Assembly: GCA_036732005.1 (NCBI GenBank)
Contig: DAINDF010000017.1
Span: 1-64,000, forward strand
From: UBA1926 sp036732005
GTDB taxonomy: Bacteria; Planctomycetota; Phycisphaerae; Phycisphaerales; UBA1924
Direction of reading: 5' to 3'
DNA: 64,000 nt
Below the pieces are notes generated by a model, which made no database searches, was not told the origin of the DNA, and saw only the letters and a list, made by a program, of their open reading frames with translations. Below, piece after piece: positions 35,685-44,529 of this stretch (the first letter of the stretch is position 1; each line of letters starts with the position of its first letter). Position numbers and translations under genes: made by a program.

Positions 35685-36845
35685 TCACCCGTTCCCGCCG
35701 AGGGCGTCCTTGATCTTCTTCCAGAATCCGTGGCTCTCGGGCGAGACGCTGTGGTCCTCCGTCTCCGCGAACTCACGCAACAACTGCTCCTGACGCCTGG
35801 TCAGCTTCTTGGGCGTCTCGATCTTCGTCACGATCACCAGGTCGCCCCGCTTCCCGCTCCGCAGGTTGGGCAGCCCCTCGCCCGGCACCGTGAACATCGC
35901 GCCGTACTGCGTGCCCCGCGGGATGCTCACCGCGGTGGAACTCTCGAGCGTGGGCACGCTCACCTCCGCGCCCAGCGCCGCCTGCGTGAACGAGATCGGC
36001 ATCTCCATCAGCAGGTGATCGCCCTCGCGGGTGAACAGGTCGTGCTCACGCACCCGGACGACGACATGCAGGTCGCCCCGCACGCCCTCGCCGCCGGCGC
36101 TCTGCTCGCGGGCCGGGGGCTCGCCCTCGCCCTGCACGCGGATCGCCTGCCCGTCCCGGATGCCCGGCGGGATCTTTACCGACAGCCGCCGCTTCTTCGA
36201 CTGCCGCCCCTTCCCGTGGCACGCGGGGCAGCGCTCCTTGACCACCGTCCCCACGCCCCGGCAGGCCGGGCACGCGGTGACCATGCGGAACATCCCCCCC
36301 AGCCCCGCCTGCTGCACCTTGCCCTGCCCCCCGCAGGTCGAGCAGGTCTCGGGCTTGGTGCCGGGCTTGGCCCCGTTGCCCCCGCAGGTCTCGCAGACAT
36401 CGAGCCGGCTGAACTCGACCTCGCGCGTCGCCCCCTTGAGCACCTCGTTGAAGTCGATCTCGACCTCGGTCTCCAGGTCGTACCCCCGCGCAACCCGCCG
36501 ACCCCCGCCCCCCGCCCCGCCGAACCCCCCGCCACCGCCGCCGAAGATGTCGTTGAACATCGAGAAGATGTCGTCGACATTCATCCGGCTGAAGTCGTGG
36601 TGGGCCGCCCCCCGCCCGCGGAACGCCTCGTGCCCGAACCGGTCGTACTGGGCCCGCTTCTCGGGGTCGCTGAGCACCTCGTAGGCCTCGGCCGCCTCCT
36701 TGAACTTCGCCTCGGCCTCCGGATCGTCCGGGTTGCGGTCCGGGTGGTGCTTCATCGCGAGGCGCCGGTAGGCGCGCTTGATGTCGTCGTCCGACGCGGA
36801 CTTCTCGACGCCGAGGATCTCGTAGTAGTCGCGTGTGGTGGGCAT
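35685..36845 (-). CDS. dnaJ: Chaperone DnaJ
   Basis: 386 aa, full-length type I. J domain with HPD at 34-36, a Gly/Phe-rich linker (about 78-110), the zinc domain with all four CxxCxGxG repeats (CETCGGNG, CSTCGGQG, CPACRGVG, CPACHGKG) and the two C-terminal substrate-binding domains. Stimulates DnaK ATPase and delivers clients. First gene of the dnaJ-grpE-fmdB-acpS run. ATG at 36845 gives MPTTRDYYEILGV; 17 further codons upstream in frame are not family-like. I see no CIRCE element upstream. Confidence 0.96.
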   Translation of the reverse strand: MPTTRDYYEILGVEKSASDDDIKRAYRRLAMKHHPDRNPDDPEAEAKFKEAAEAYEVLSDPEKRAQYDRFGHEAFRGRGAAHHDFSRMNVDDIFSMFNDIFGGGGGGFGGAGGGGRRVARGYDLETEVEIDFNEVLKGATREVEFSRLDVCETCGGNGAKPGTKPETCSTCGGQGKVQQAGLGGMFRMVTACPACRGVGTVVKERCPACHGKGRQSKKRRLSVKIPPGIRDGQAIRVQGEGEPPAREQSAGGEGVRGDLHVVVRVREHDLFTREGDHLLMEMPISFTQAALGAEVSVPTLESSTAVSIPRGTQYGAMFTVPGEGLPNLRSGKRGDLVIVTKIETPKKLTRRQEQLLREFAETEDHSVSPESHGFWKKIKDALGGNG

Positions 36846-37045
36846 GGGGAAGGCACTGGGCATCAGGCACTGGGCACTAGTGGAGTCAGGGCCCACAGCG
36901 CCGCACCGAGGACTAGTGCCTTGTGCCTAGTGCCCAGCGCCTTCTCATCAATCGGGCCCCGCCGGTCTCCCGCCGGGGCCCGTTCGGTTGTTCGCCCGCG
37001 TCGCCGCTCTCTCCTCCGCCGACGCGGGCGGGCCTCTTCTCACCC

Positions 37046-37071
37046 TCGGTGGGACAGGCGTCCCGCCTGTC
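37046..37071 (+). repeat. Palindromic intergenic repeat, copy A
   Basis: tcggtgggacaggcg followed by tcccgcctgtc; core hairpin gacaggcg/cgcctgtc with loop tcc. Same 26-mer recurs at 37123-37147 (inverted), 40305-40330 and 40397-40422 (one change). Confidence 0.8.
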
Positions 37072-37122
37072 TCACCAACCCCTCTTCCCCTCCGTGGCCT
37101 CCTGGCGATGAGACCCGGAGAT

Positions 37123-37147
37123 GACAGGCGGGACGCCTGTCCCACCG
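37123..37147 (-). repeat. Palindromic intergenic repeat, copy B (inverted)
   Basis: Reverse complement of copy A over 25 bases. Copies A and B could also pair with each other as the two arms of a larger hairpin downstream of groEL1. Confidence 0.8.
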
Positions 37148-37168
37148 GGAGAGGGAGGGCCGAGGGCC

Positions 37169-38782
37169 TCAGCTCACCGCGCCGACCGCCGGCTCCTTCT
37201 CCGTCTTGAGGTCGGTCACCATGACATCGGTCGTGAGCATCAGCCCCGCCACGCTGGCCGCGTTGATCAGGGCGCTCTTGACCACCAGGGCCGGGTCGAT
37301 GATGCCCGCCTTGACGAGGTCGACATACTCGCCCGTCGCCGCGTCGAGCCCGGTGTGCCCGTCGCTCTCGAGGATGGTCTCGACCGCGAGGTCGCCGTCG
37401 TAGCCCGCGTTGAGGGCGATCTGCCGCGCCGGGGCCTCGATCGCGACCCGGACGATGTCGAAGCCGAGCTTCTCGTCGCCCTTGGCCTTCTTCTGCGCCG
37501 CCTCGAGGGCCGCGACGGTGCGGAGCAGCGCGACCCCGCCGCCGGGCACGAAGCCCTCCTTCGCCGCCGCGCGGGTGGCGTGCAGCGCGTCGTCGACGAG
37601 GTCCTTGCGGGCCTTCTGCTCCTGCTCGGTCGAGCCGCCGACATGCAGGATCGCGACGCCGCCGGTGAGCTTGGCGTGCCGCTCCATCAGCTTCTCGCGG
37701 TCGTAGTCGCTGGTCGACTTCTCGTGCTGGGCGAGGATCTGGGCCGCCCGGGCGTCGATGTCCTTCTTCTTGCCCGCACCCTCGATGACGGTGGTGTCGT
37801 CCTTGGTGACGACGATCTTCTTCGCCCGACCCAGCTCGCCCAGGTCGATCGACTCGAGGCTGCGACCCAGGTCCTCACTGAAGAACACGCCCCCGGTCAG
37901 CACCGCGATGTCGCCGAGCATCGCCTTGCGCCGGTCCCCGAAGCCCGGGGCCTTCACGGCGCAGATGTTCAGCACCCCGCGGAGGCGGTTGACGACCAGC
38001 GCCGCCAGCGCCTCGTTCTCGACATCCTCGGCGATGATCAGCAGCGGCTTGCCGCTCGCGGCGATCTTGTTGAGCAGGGGGAGCAGGTCGGGCAGGTTGC
38101 CGATCTTCTTCTCGTAGATCAGGATCAGCGCGTCCTCCAGCACCGCCTCGCCCGTCTTCGGGTTGGTCATGAAGTACGGCGAGAGGTAGCCCTTGTCGAA
38201 CTGCATGCCCTCGGTGTAGTCCAGCGTCGTCTCGGCGGTCTTGCCGTCCTCGATCTCGACCACGCCCTCGGCCCCGACCTTGGCGATCGCCTCGGCGATC
38301 AGCTCGCCCACCTCGGCGTTGCTGTTCGCCGAGATCGTCGCGACCTTTTTGTAATCGGCCTTGCCCTTGCACGGGATCGCGGCCTTCTCGATCGCCTCCG
38401 CCGCGACGCCCGCGGCGAAGTTGATGCCCCGCTGCAGGTGCACCGGGTTGGCCCCCGCGGCGACATGCTTGAGGCCCTCGGTGAAGATCGCCTGCGCCAG
38501 CACCGTCGCCGCGGTCGTCCCGTCGCCCGCCTTGTCCGCGGTCTTCTTGGCGACCTGGTGCACCATCTTCGCGCCCATCGACTCGAACGGATCGGGCAGC
38601 TCGACCTCCTTGGCGACCGAGACGCCGTCCTTGGTCACGCTCGGCCCGCCGTACGACTTCTCGATGACGACATGGCGACCCGCGGGCCCCATGGTGCACT
38701 TGACCGCGTCGGCCAGCTTGTCGACGCCCTTCTTCATCTCGAGAAGAGCGTTGTTCTTGTTCATGATCTGCTTGTGACCCAT
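37169..38782 (-). CDS. groEL1: Chaperonin GroEL, copy 1 (no GGM tail)
   Basis: 537 aa. ATP-dependent folding chamber subunit. Typical segments: CTMGPAGRHVVIEKSYGGPSVTKDGV, KAGDGTTAATVLAQAI with the catalytic Asp, and GIVPGGG-type FVPGGGVALLR. The C-terminus ends LKTEKEPAVGAVS, without the Gly-Gly-Met repeats found in most GroELs and in the second copy here. It is third in a groES - four-helix gene - groEL order. One GroEL of a duplicated pair often loses the tail and specialises; which copy is the housekeeping one is not certain, but this one is linked to groES. Confidence 0.96.
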   Translation of the reverse strand: MGHKQIMNKNNALLEMKKGVDKLADAVKCTMGPAGRHVVIEKSYGGPSVTKDGVSVAKEVELPDPFESMGAKMVHQVAKKTADKAGDGTTAATVLAQAIFTEGLKHVAAGANPVHLQRGINFAAGVAAEAIEKAAIPCKGKADYKKVATISANSNAEVGELIAEAIAKVGAEGVVEIEDGKTAETTLDYTEGMQFDKGYLSPYFMTNPKTGEAVLEDALILIYEKKIGNLPDLLPLLNKIAASGKPLLIIAEDVENEALAALVVNRLRGVLNICAVKAPGFGDRRKAMLGDIAVLTGGVFFSEDLGRSLESIDLGELGRAKKIVVTKDDTTVIEGAGKKKDIDARAAQILAQHEKSTSDYDREKLMERHAKLTGGVAILHVGGSTEQEQKARKDLVDDALHATRAAAKEGFVPGGGVALLRTVAALEAAQKKAKGDEKLGFDIVRVAIEAPARQIALNAGYDGDLAVETILESDGHTGLDAATGEYVDLVKAGIIDPALVVKSALINAASVAGLMLTTDVMVTDLKTEKEPAVGAVS

Positions 38783-38827
38783 GGTGGTTGCTCCAAGGCT
38801 GTGGGATCGGGGATCAGCGACAGGCGA

Positions 38828-39238
38828 TCAGGGCTGCGGCCCGCGACCCAGTTTGGCTTCGATGCTCCTCAACAGGCCGGAAAGCACCCGGCCACACTGA
38901 TTCGACTCGTCCATCGTCCGGTTGAGCTCGTCGTCCTTCAGGTAGCCGAGTTCGCCGGCGATAGTCAGTTGCGTCTCGACCTCGTACATCGATCCCCGCG
39001 CGACCCTGAGGAATCGCGCGTACTCGGTCGTGCTGCCTCTCCCCCAGCCCTCGGCGATGTTGCTCGGGATCGAGACCGAGGCACGCCGTAGCTGGCTGAC
39101 CAAACCGTACCGCTCGGAATCGGGGAAACACCCGGTGATCAGGTAGATCCGCTTGGTCAACGAGATCCCGAGTTTCCAGGCCTCGAGGTCTCGGTATGAC
39201 CGTATCGGATCGCTCAACCCTGATCCCCGATCGCTCAT
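38828..39238 (-). CDS. Four helix bundle protein (bS23/IVS-protein family)
   Basis: 136 aa. The hallmark RRASVSIPSNIAEGWGR (about 52-68) and the preceding SYRDLEAWKLGISLTKRIY define the bS23-like family first seen as proteins encoded in 23S rRNA intervening sequences. These fold as four-helix bundles; their role is unknown, and some associate with ribosomes or RNA. It lies between groES (16 bp) and groEL1 (45 bp), so it interrupts the usual groESL pair but seems co-transcribed with it. Confidence 0.88.
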   Translation of the reverse strand: MSDRGSGLSDPIRSYRDLEAWKLGISLTKRIYLITGCFPDSERYGLVSQLRRASVSIPSNIAEGWGRGSTTEYARFLRVARGSMYEVETQLTIAGELGYLKDDELNRTMDESNQCGRVLSGLLRSIEAKLGRGPQP

Positions 39239-39254
39239 CCCCGATCCCCGGGTT

Positions 39255-39542
39255 TCACCCGATCACACCCAGCAGCTCCGTCTCCCGCAGGATCAGGTGC
39301 TTGTCGCCCTTGATCTCCACCTCGGTGCCCGCGTACTTGCCGTACACCACCTTGTCCCCAACCTTCACGCTCGGGTGCGCCCGCGTGCCGTTGTCCAGCA
39401 GCTTGCCCGGCCCGATCGCCACGACCTTGCCCTGGATCGGGCGCTCCTTGCTCGACTCGGGGAGATACAGACCCGACTCGGTCTTCGTCTCCTTCTCGAT
39501 GGGCTTGACCAGAACGCGATCCTCAAGAGGCTTGACTGCCAT
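39255..39542 (-). CDS. groES: Co-chaperonin GroES
   Basis: 95 aa, normal length. Caps the GroEL chamber. Seen: MAVKPLEDRVLVKPIEKETKTESGLYLPES with the mobile loop at about 16-32, then GKVVAIGPGKLLDNG, VKVGDKVVYGKYAGTEVEI and the C-terminal LILRETELLGVIG. ATG at 39542. Only one groES is present for two groEL genes. No CIRCE inverted repeat is seen upstream; the HEPN gene ends 38 bp upstream. Confidence 0.96.
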   Translation of the reverse strand: MAVKPLEDRVLVKPIEKETKTESGLYLPESSKERPIQGKVVAIGPGKLLDNGTRAHPSVKVGDKVVYGKYAGTEVEIKGDKHLILRETELLGVIG

Positions 39543-39580
39543 GTTCCTATCTCCATCTGGACGGCGACGCCGCCTTGTGA

Positions 39581-39985
39581 CTACTCCTGACCCATCCGCG
39601 ACGCGATCGTCTCGACAATCTCCGTCGCGATCCCCAAAACCTGCCCGACCTCGTTCTCCCCCACCGTCTCCGCGATCCCCGGATACCGGCCCTGCGTCCC
39701 GTAGTTCGACAGCCGCACCGCGCCGCGCCAACCCCGGCTCTCCGGGAGGTGCTCGGCGCACAGGTCGAGCAACAGCGAGATATCGTGCGTCAGCGGAAAC
39801 CCGACCCCCCGACGGACCAGCACCGCCTTGAGCGATTTCTCCACGGCTTGCTGGAGGTGATACGCAACCAGCCAGTAAGGCGGGTCGGCCAGCCCCAGGG
39901 CGCACCGGGCCACACGGAGGTCGTCGGAGGCGAGGCCGACCCACCGACGCGCTGTCTCGGCGAGTTGTTCAGGCCGCCCGCTCAT
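39581..39985 (-). CDS. HEPN domain protein
   Basis: 134 aa, mostly helical. LAETARRWVGLASDDLRVARCAL and YWLVAYHLQQAVEKSLKAVLV are typical of the HEPN family found beside minimal nucleotidyltransferases; VGFPLTHDISLLLDLC follows as in relatives. I do not see a clear RX4-6H ribonuclease motif, so nuclease activity is unproven. The start overlaps the nucleotidyltransferase gene by 17 bp. Together they form a HEPN-MNT module of the toxin-antitoxin or defence kind. Confidence 0.82.
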   Translation of the reverse strand: MSGRPEQLAETARRWVGLASDDLRVARCALGLADPPYWLVAYHLQQAVEKSLKAVLVRRGVGFPLTHDISLLLDLCAEHLPESRGWRGAVRLSNYGTQGRYPGIAETVGENEVGQVLGIATEIVETIASRMGQE

Positions 39986-40289
39986 GCAGCACCCGCTTCT
40001 CCCGATCCGCGTAATAAAAGACCGTTCCCGGCGTCTCCCGCTCTCGCTCGTACTCCTGCTCCGTCGCGACAACAAAGTCACACCCGACCGGCACGCCACG
40101 CTTCGCCTCGTACATCGCCGTGACCAGGGCGAACCGGTCGGAGACCTCGTCAACAAGAACCATAAAATCGAAGTCGCTCCGCTCCCCCGCGTCCCCCCGC
40201 GCCCGCGAGCCGAACAGGATGACGCGGCGCGGGTCGAACCGCTCGACCAACCGCCTCGTGATCTCCTGGATGGCCTCGTCGGGTGTCAT
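39969..40289 (-). CDS. Minimal nucleotidyltransferase (MNT)
   Basis: 106 aa. Nucleotidyltransferase core: RRVILFGSRARGDAGERSDFDFMVLV, i.e. GS followed by the two metal-binding aspartates (DFD), at about 22-46. A third Asp is in VPVGCDFVVAT. In HEPN-MNT pairs the MNT can act as antitoxin by adding AMP to the HEPN toxin. ATG at 40289; the stop lies inside the HEPN gene. A string of palindromic repeats precedes the start. Confidence 0.87.
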   Translation of the reverse strand: MTPDEAIQEITRRLVERFDPRRVILFGSRARGDAGERSDFDFMVLVDEVSDRFALVTAMYEAKRGVPVGCDFVVATEQEYERERETPGTVFYYADREKRVLHERAA

Positions 40290-40304
40290 CGCCTTCTTGC
40301 CTTC

Positions 40305-40330
40305 TCGGTGGGACAGGCGTCCCGCCTGTC
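40305..40330 (+). repeat. Palindromic intergenic repeat, copy C
   Basis: Identical to copy A at 37046-37071. Confidence 0.8.
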
Positions 40331-40355
40331 GCCCCATGTCCCAAATCCCTCGCGG

Positions 40356-40374
40356 GACGGGCTTTCAGCCCGTC
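40356..40374. repeat. Palindrome gacgggct-ttc-agcccgtc
   Basis: 8-bp perfect stem with a 3-nt loop; a different palindrome type from copies A-D but with the same 8-3-8 geometry. Confidence 0.6.
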
Positions 40375-40396
40375 ACTCCCAACTCATCTCTCCCAC

Positions 40397-40422
40397 TCGG
40401 TGGAACAGGCGTCCCGCCTGTC
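40397..40422 (+). repeat. Palindromic intergenic repeat, copy D
   Basis: Differs from copy A by one base in the left flank (tggaacagg for tgggacagg), which shortens the hairpin context only slightly. Confidence 0.75.
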
Positions 40423-40449
40423 TCTCCGCCTCTCCTCCCCCTCGGGCGC

Positions 40450-40471
40450 CACGGATTGCTCGCAACCCGTG
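40450..40471. repeat. Palindrome cacggattgc-tc-gcaacccgtg
   Basis: 10-bp stem with one mismatch and a 2-nt loop, next to copy D and upstream of the stop of the coiled-coil gene. Confidence 0.5.
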
Positions 40472-40518
40472 CCCTCTCACCTCCAGCACGGCTTGCACCA
40501 CGGATCGAGCCCTAGCAT

Positions 40519-41823
40519 CTAACGCTCGTGCGTGTCTTCAATCTCAGCTTCAATGCCAGGCATAGACATTCGTGCCCGACGGTTCTTTGACGCCCCCGAG
40601 AATGCGTCCGCAATCGCGGAGAATGGAGTAACTTCTTGGTGCTTCGCATCATACAGACGACCCGGCTGGGCGGACAGAATTCCAAGTACCGTTTCTGACA
40701 AACCGACTCTTTGCGATTTCTCCTCGGGCGGAATGTCAGACAATTGCGTCTTAAATCCCTCAAAAGCAGTCGCAAGATCTGCCTTGTACCGATAGTCTTC
40801 GCGAACTCGCTTAAGAATTCCGCCACGACGTCCGGCAAAAAGAGCGAGCCAGACCAATGGAAGTGCAATCATGGTCTTCGTCAAGAGCAGGACTGCAGTA
40901 ACAGCCGGAGCATTCGGATCGATCCTCGCTATCAGTGAATCACCAAAGAATAACGCATAAACACAGAGTCCCACAAGCGACACAACAGAGATAATCTCCC
41001 AGTTTCTGACTGACTTGTCAAACTCGGAAGCCCTTGCGTTGAACGAGGACGCAAGGCCGGCACTTGTTGCCCCCGGCAGGAGCGAGCGGACTTGCGCATC
41101 AAGCTCGTGATACTGCGAAACAAGCTCCTTGAGCTTTCCCTCTGTTGCAGCCGCTGTCGCCGCACAAACCTCGAGCCTGTCTGCTTCGACCGCAACTCTC
41201 TCGGCTGCTTCGATCGCAGAATCACGAGCCTCGCTTGCTGCCGTCTCAATCTCAGTCAGGCGGCCGCCGCGAGCGCTTGCCTCGTCGTAAATGGACTCGG
41301 CCTTGCTGCGGAGTTTCTCAATCGTGTCAACAGCAACCTCCACTTTCGGCTTCATCTGATCGACATACTTGAAACCATCTTCGATGTGGGCAGATCGCAC
41401 AGCGGCCTTCTTTGCGATCGCCTCAATCTTGTCAAAATCCGCCTGCGCCTGCTCAGCACTAACCCCGATACTCTGGGCGATCGAAAGCGCCGCCTTGGCA
41501 GATTCAACAGCATTTCGAACCTCGTCATTCATCGCCGCTGAAGTCTCGACGATACTCGCCACTTCCGCCGATTGGTCGCCAACCTGATCTTTCAGTGAAT
41601 GCATCTGTTGCTTTGCAGCCTCCAAGTCGGCGAGCAAAGCCTGGGACTCTGTGATTGCCTCCTGCAAGCGCTCCCGACACTGCGTTACGGAACGCAATGC
41701 CCGCTTCGAATCACTCAGCCACTTCCTGACATTCTCAACGGACACAACAACTTCTTGTCCGTCCTCGGCAGAAACTGGATTGGCACCCCTTGAGCCGCTG
41801 TTGTTTGCCGTTGGACCTGCCAT
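40519..41823 (-). CDS. Coiled-coil membrane protein abutting groEL2, probably acquired
   Basis: 434 aa, unrecognised family. A long helical/coiled-coil region (about 30-250) is followed by two membrane segments (about 276-296 and 308-330) and a C-terminal domain with REDYRYKADLATAFEGFK (341-358). The base composition is clearly lower in GC than all neighbours, with many A/T-ending codons. Its ATG follows the groEL2 stop directly (TAAATG), so it depends on groEL2 transcription. The architecture, a cytoplasmic coiled coil on a two-pass anchor, recalls membrane sensors of phage-defence systems, but that is a guess. HEPN/MNT genes lie just downstream. Confidence 0.75.
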   Translation of the reverse strand: MAGPTANNSGSRGANPVSAEDGQEVVVSVENVRKWLSDSKRALRSVTQCRERLQEAITESQALLADLEAAKQQMHSLKDQVGDQSAEVASIVETSAAMNDEVRNAVESAKAALSIAQSIGVSAEQAQADFDKIEAIAKKAAVRSAHIEDGFKYVDQMKPKVEVAVDTIEKLRSKAESIYDEASARGGRLTEIETAASEARDSAIEAAERVAVEADRLEVCAATAAATEGKLKELVSQYHELDAQVRSLLPGATSAGLASSFNARASEFDKSVRNWEIISVVSLVGLCVYALFFGDSLIARIDPNAPAVTAVLLLTKTMIALPLVWLALFAGRRGGILKRVREDYRYKADLATAFEGFKTQLSDIPPEEKSQRVGLSETVLGILSAQPGRLYDAKHQEVTPFSAIADAFSGASKNRRARMSMPGIEAEIEDTHER

Positions 41824-43572
<1,749 letters not shown>

Positions 43573-43900
43573 GGATTCCTGCTCCTGCTCTTTCTGCCGC
43601 CGGCCGCGTCGACGCGGTCCGCACGGGACGGTGTGCTTCGGCACGCGCCGCCGCGGGGCGGCACGCTCGGAGAGCAGTTCAAAGGCAACCGGCGTGCCAC
43701 TCCCGTCGCCACGCCCCACCCCCCGAGGCGGCCCCCGCGGCCCGCCCCCGCCCCAGCCCGCCCGCCGACCAAGGCGCGCGCCCACCCCGGCCTGCCAGAT
43801 CGGCAGCCACCGATCGGCCTTTCCTCTCCCCCTCGTCGCGACACGCTGCCCGCAACCCCGCCCCCACCGCGACCAGCCCGGCTACCATCACGCCTTCGCG
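43573..43900. other. Divergent region between groEL2 and nuoA
   Basis: 328 bp. No gene and no CIRCE-type element seen. Only a TACCAT hexamer at 43883-43888, 12 nt before the nuoA ATG, stands out; the rest is C-rich and of low complexity (43700-43870). Confidence 0.4.
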
Positions 43901-44311
43901 ATGGAGCAAGGCATGCACCCAACCCTCGCCGTGACCGACCTCGCCTCGTACGCCCCCATCCTCCTGATCATCCTCGGGGCGGCCGGGTTCGCGGTCGGCA
44001 ACATCGTGCTCACCTTCCTCATCGGCCCCCGCCGCGCGGGCGCGACCAAGGCGATCGCCTACGAATCGGGCATGAACCCGATCGGGACGGCCCGCAAGCG
44101 GTTCAATGTCCGCTTCTATCTCATCGCGATGGTCTTCCTGGTCTTCGATGTCGAGGTCGTCTTCCTCTATCCCTGGGCCACCACCTTCGCCCACCTCGAC
44201 CCGCAGTCCGACGAGTCCCTCCTCTGGCTCGCCCGCATCATGTTCTTCCTGCTGACCACCGTCGTTGCCTATCTGTACGGGTATCGCAAGGGCGTCTTCC
44301 GCTTCGACTGA
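43901..44311 (+). CDS. nuoA: NADH-quinone oxidoreductase subunit A
   Basis: 136 aa with three membrane helices. The conserved loop YESGMNPIGTARKRFNVRFYLIAMVFLVFDVEVVFLYPWA is clear (read as family match at about 62-101). NuoA is a membrane-arm subunit of complex I near the quinone site. Usually it heads the nuo operon, but here no other nuo gene follows, so it is separated from the rest. ATG at 43901; a second ATG 12 nt on is possible. Confidence 0.92.
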   Translation: MEQGMHPTLAVTDLASYAPILLIILGAAGFAVGNIVLTFLIGPRRAGATKAIAYESGMNPIGTARKRFNVRFYLIAMVFLVFDVEVVFLYPWATTFAHLDPQSDESLLWLARIMFFLLTTVVAYLYGYRKGVFRFD

Positions 44312-44529
44312 ACCCCCTCTCTCCTATCAAAACCCACCCAAGATCGGCCGATAGGGAAATCACCCGACGGTTCTCGGGACCGTTCGCCCTCTCGCAACCG
44401 GTTTGCCCCCCCCATTTGGATGGTCTCCCCCGAACTTGGGATGCCAAAGGCCCCCCAACGCTGGTCACGCCGCCGATGAAGCGGGCGGACATCGGGCCGA
44501 CCCGGAAGGGCGACCCGCGGAGACCAGAG

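Larger units (their letters stand above)
36846..37168. other. Repeat-rich gap between groEL1 and dnaJ
   Basis: No gene. It contains a 10-bp inverted repeat, tgggcactag (36871-36880) with ctagtgccca (36927-36936), within a tract of short direct repeats of the type ggcactgggca. It also holds a 9-bp GC stem (cgggccccg/cggggcccg, about 36954-36983) without a T tract, and two copies in opposite orientation of the GGGACAGGCG palindrome. Confidence 0.6.

Noticed and set aside
39543..39620. CIRCE (HrcA) operator before groES, and also before groEL2 and dnaJ
   Set aside because: No TTAGCACTC-N9-GAGTGCTAA or close variant in any of the three upstream regions.
39581..39985. HepT-type type VII toxin
   Set aside because: The expected RX4-6H-type motif is not evident (nearest Arg-His spacing is too long), so only the general HEPN label is kept.
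44476..44529. Longer start for the EAL protein
   Set aside because: The ATG at 44476 lacks a ribosome binding site, whereas 44530 follows ggag at a good distance and begins close to the domain.
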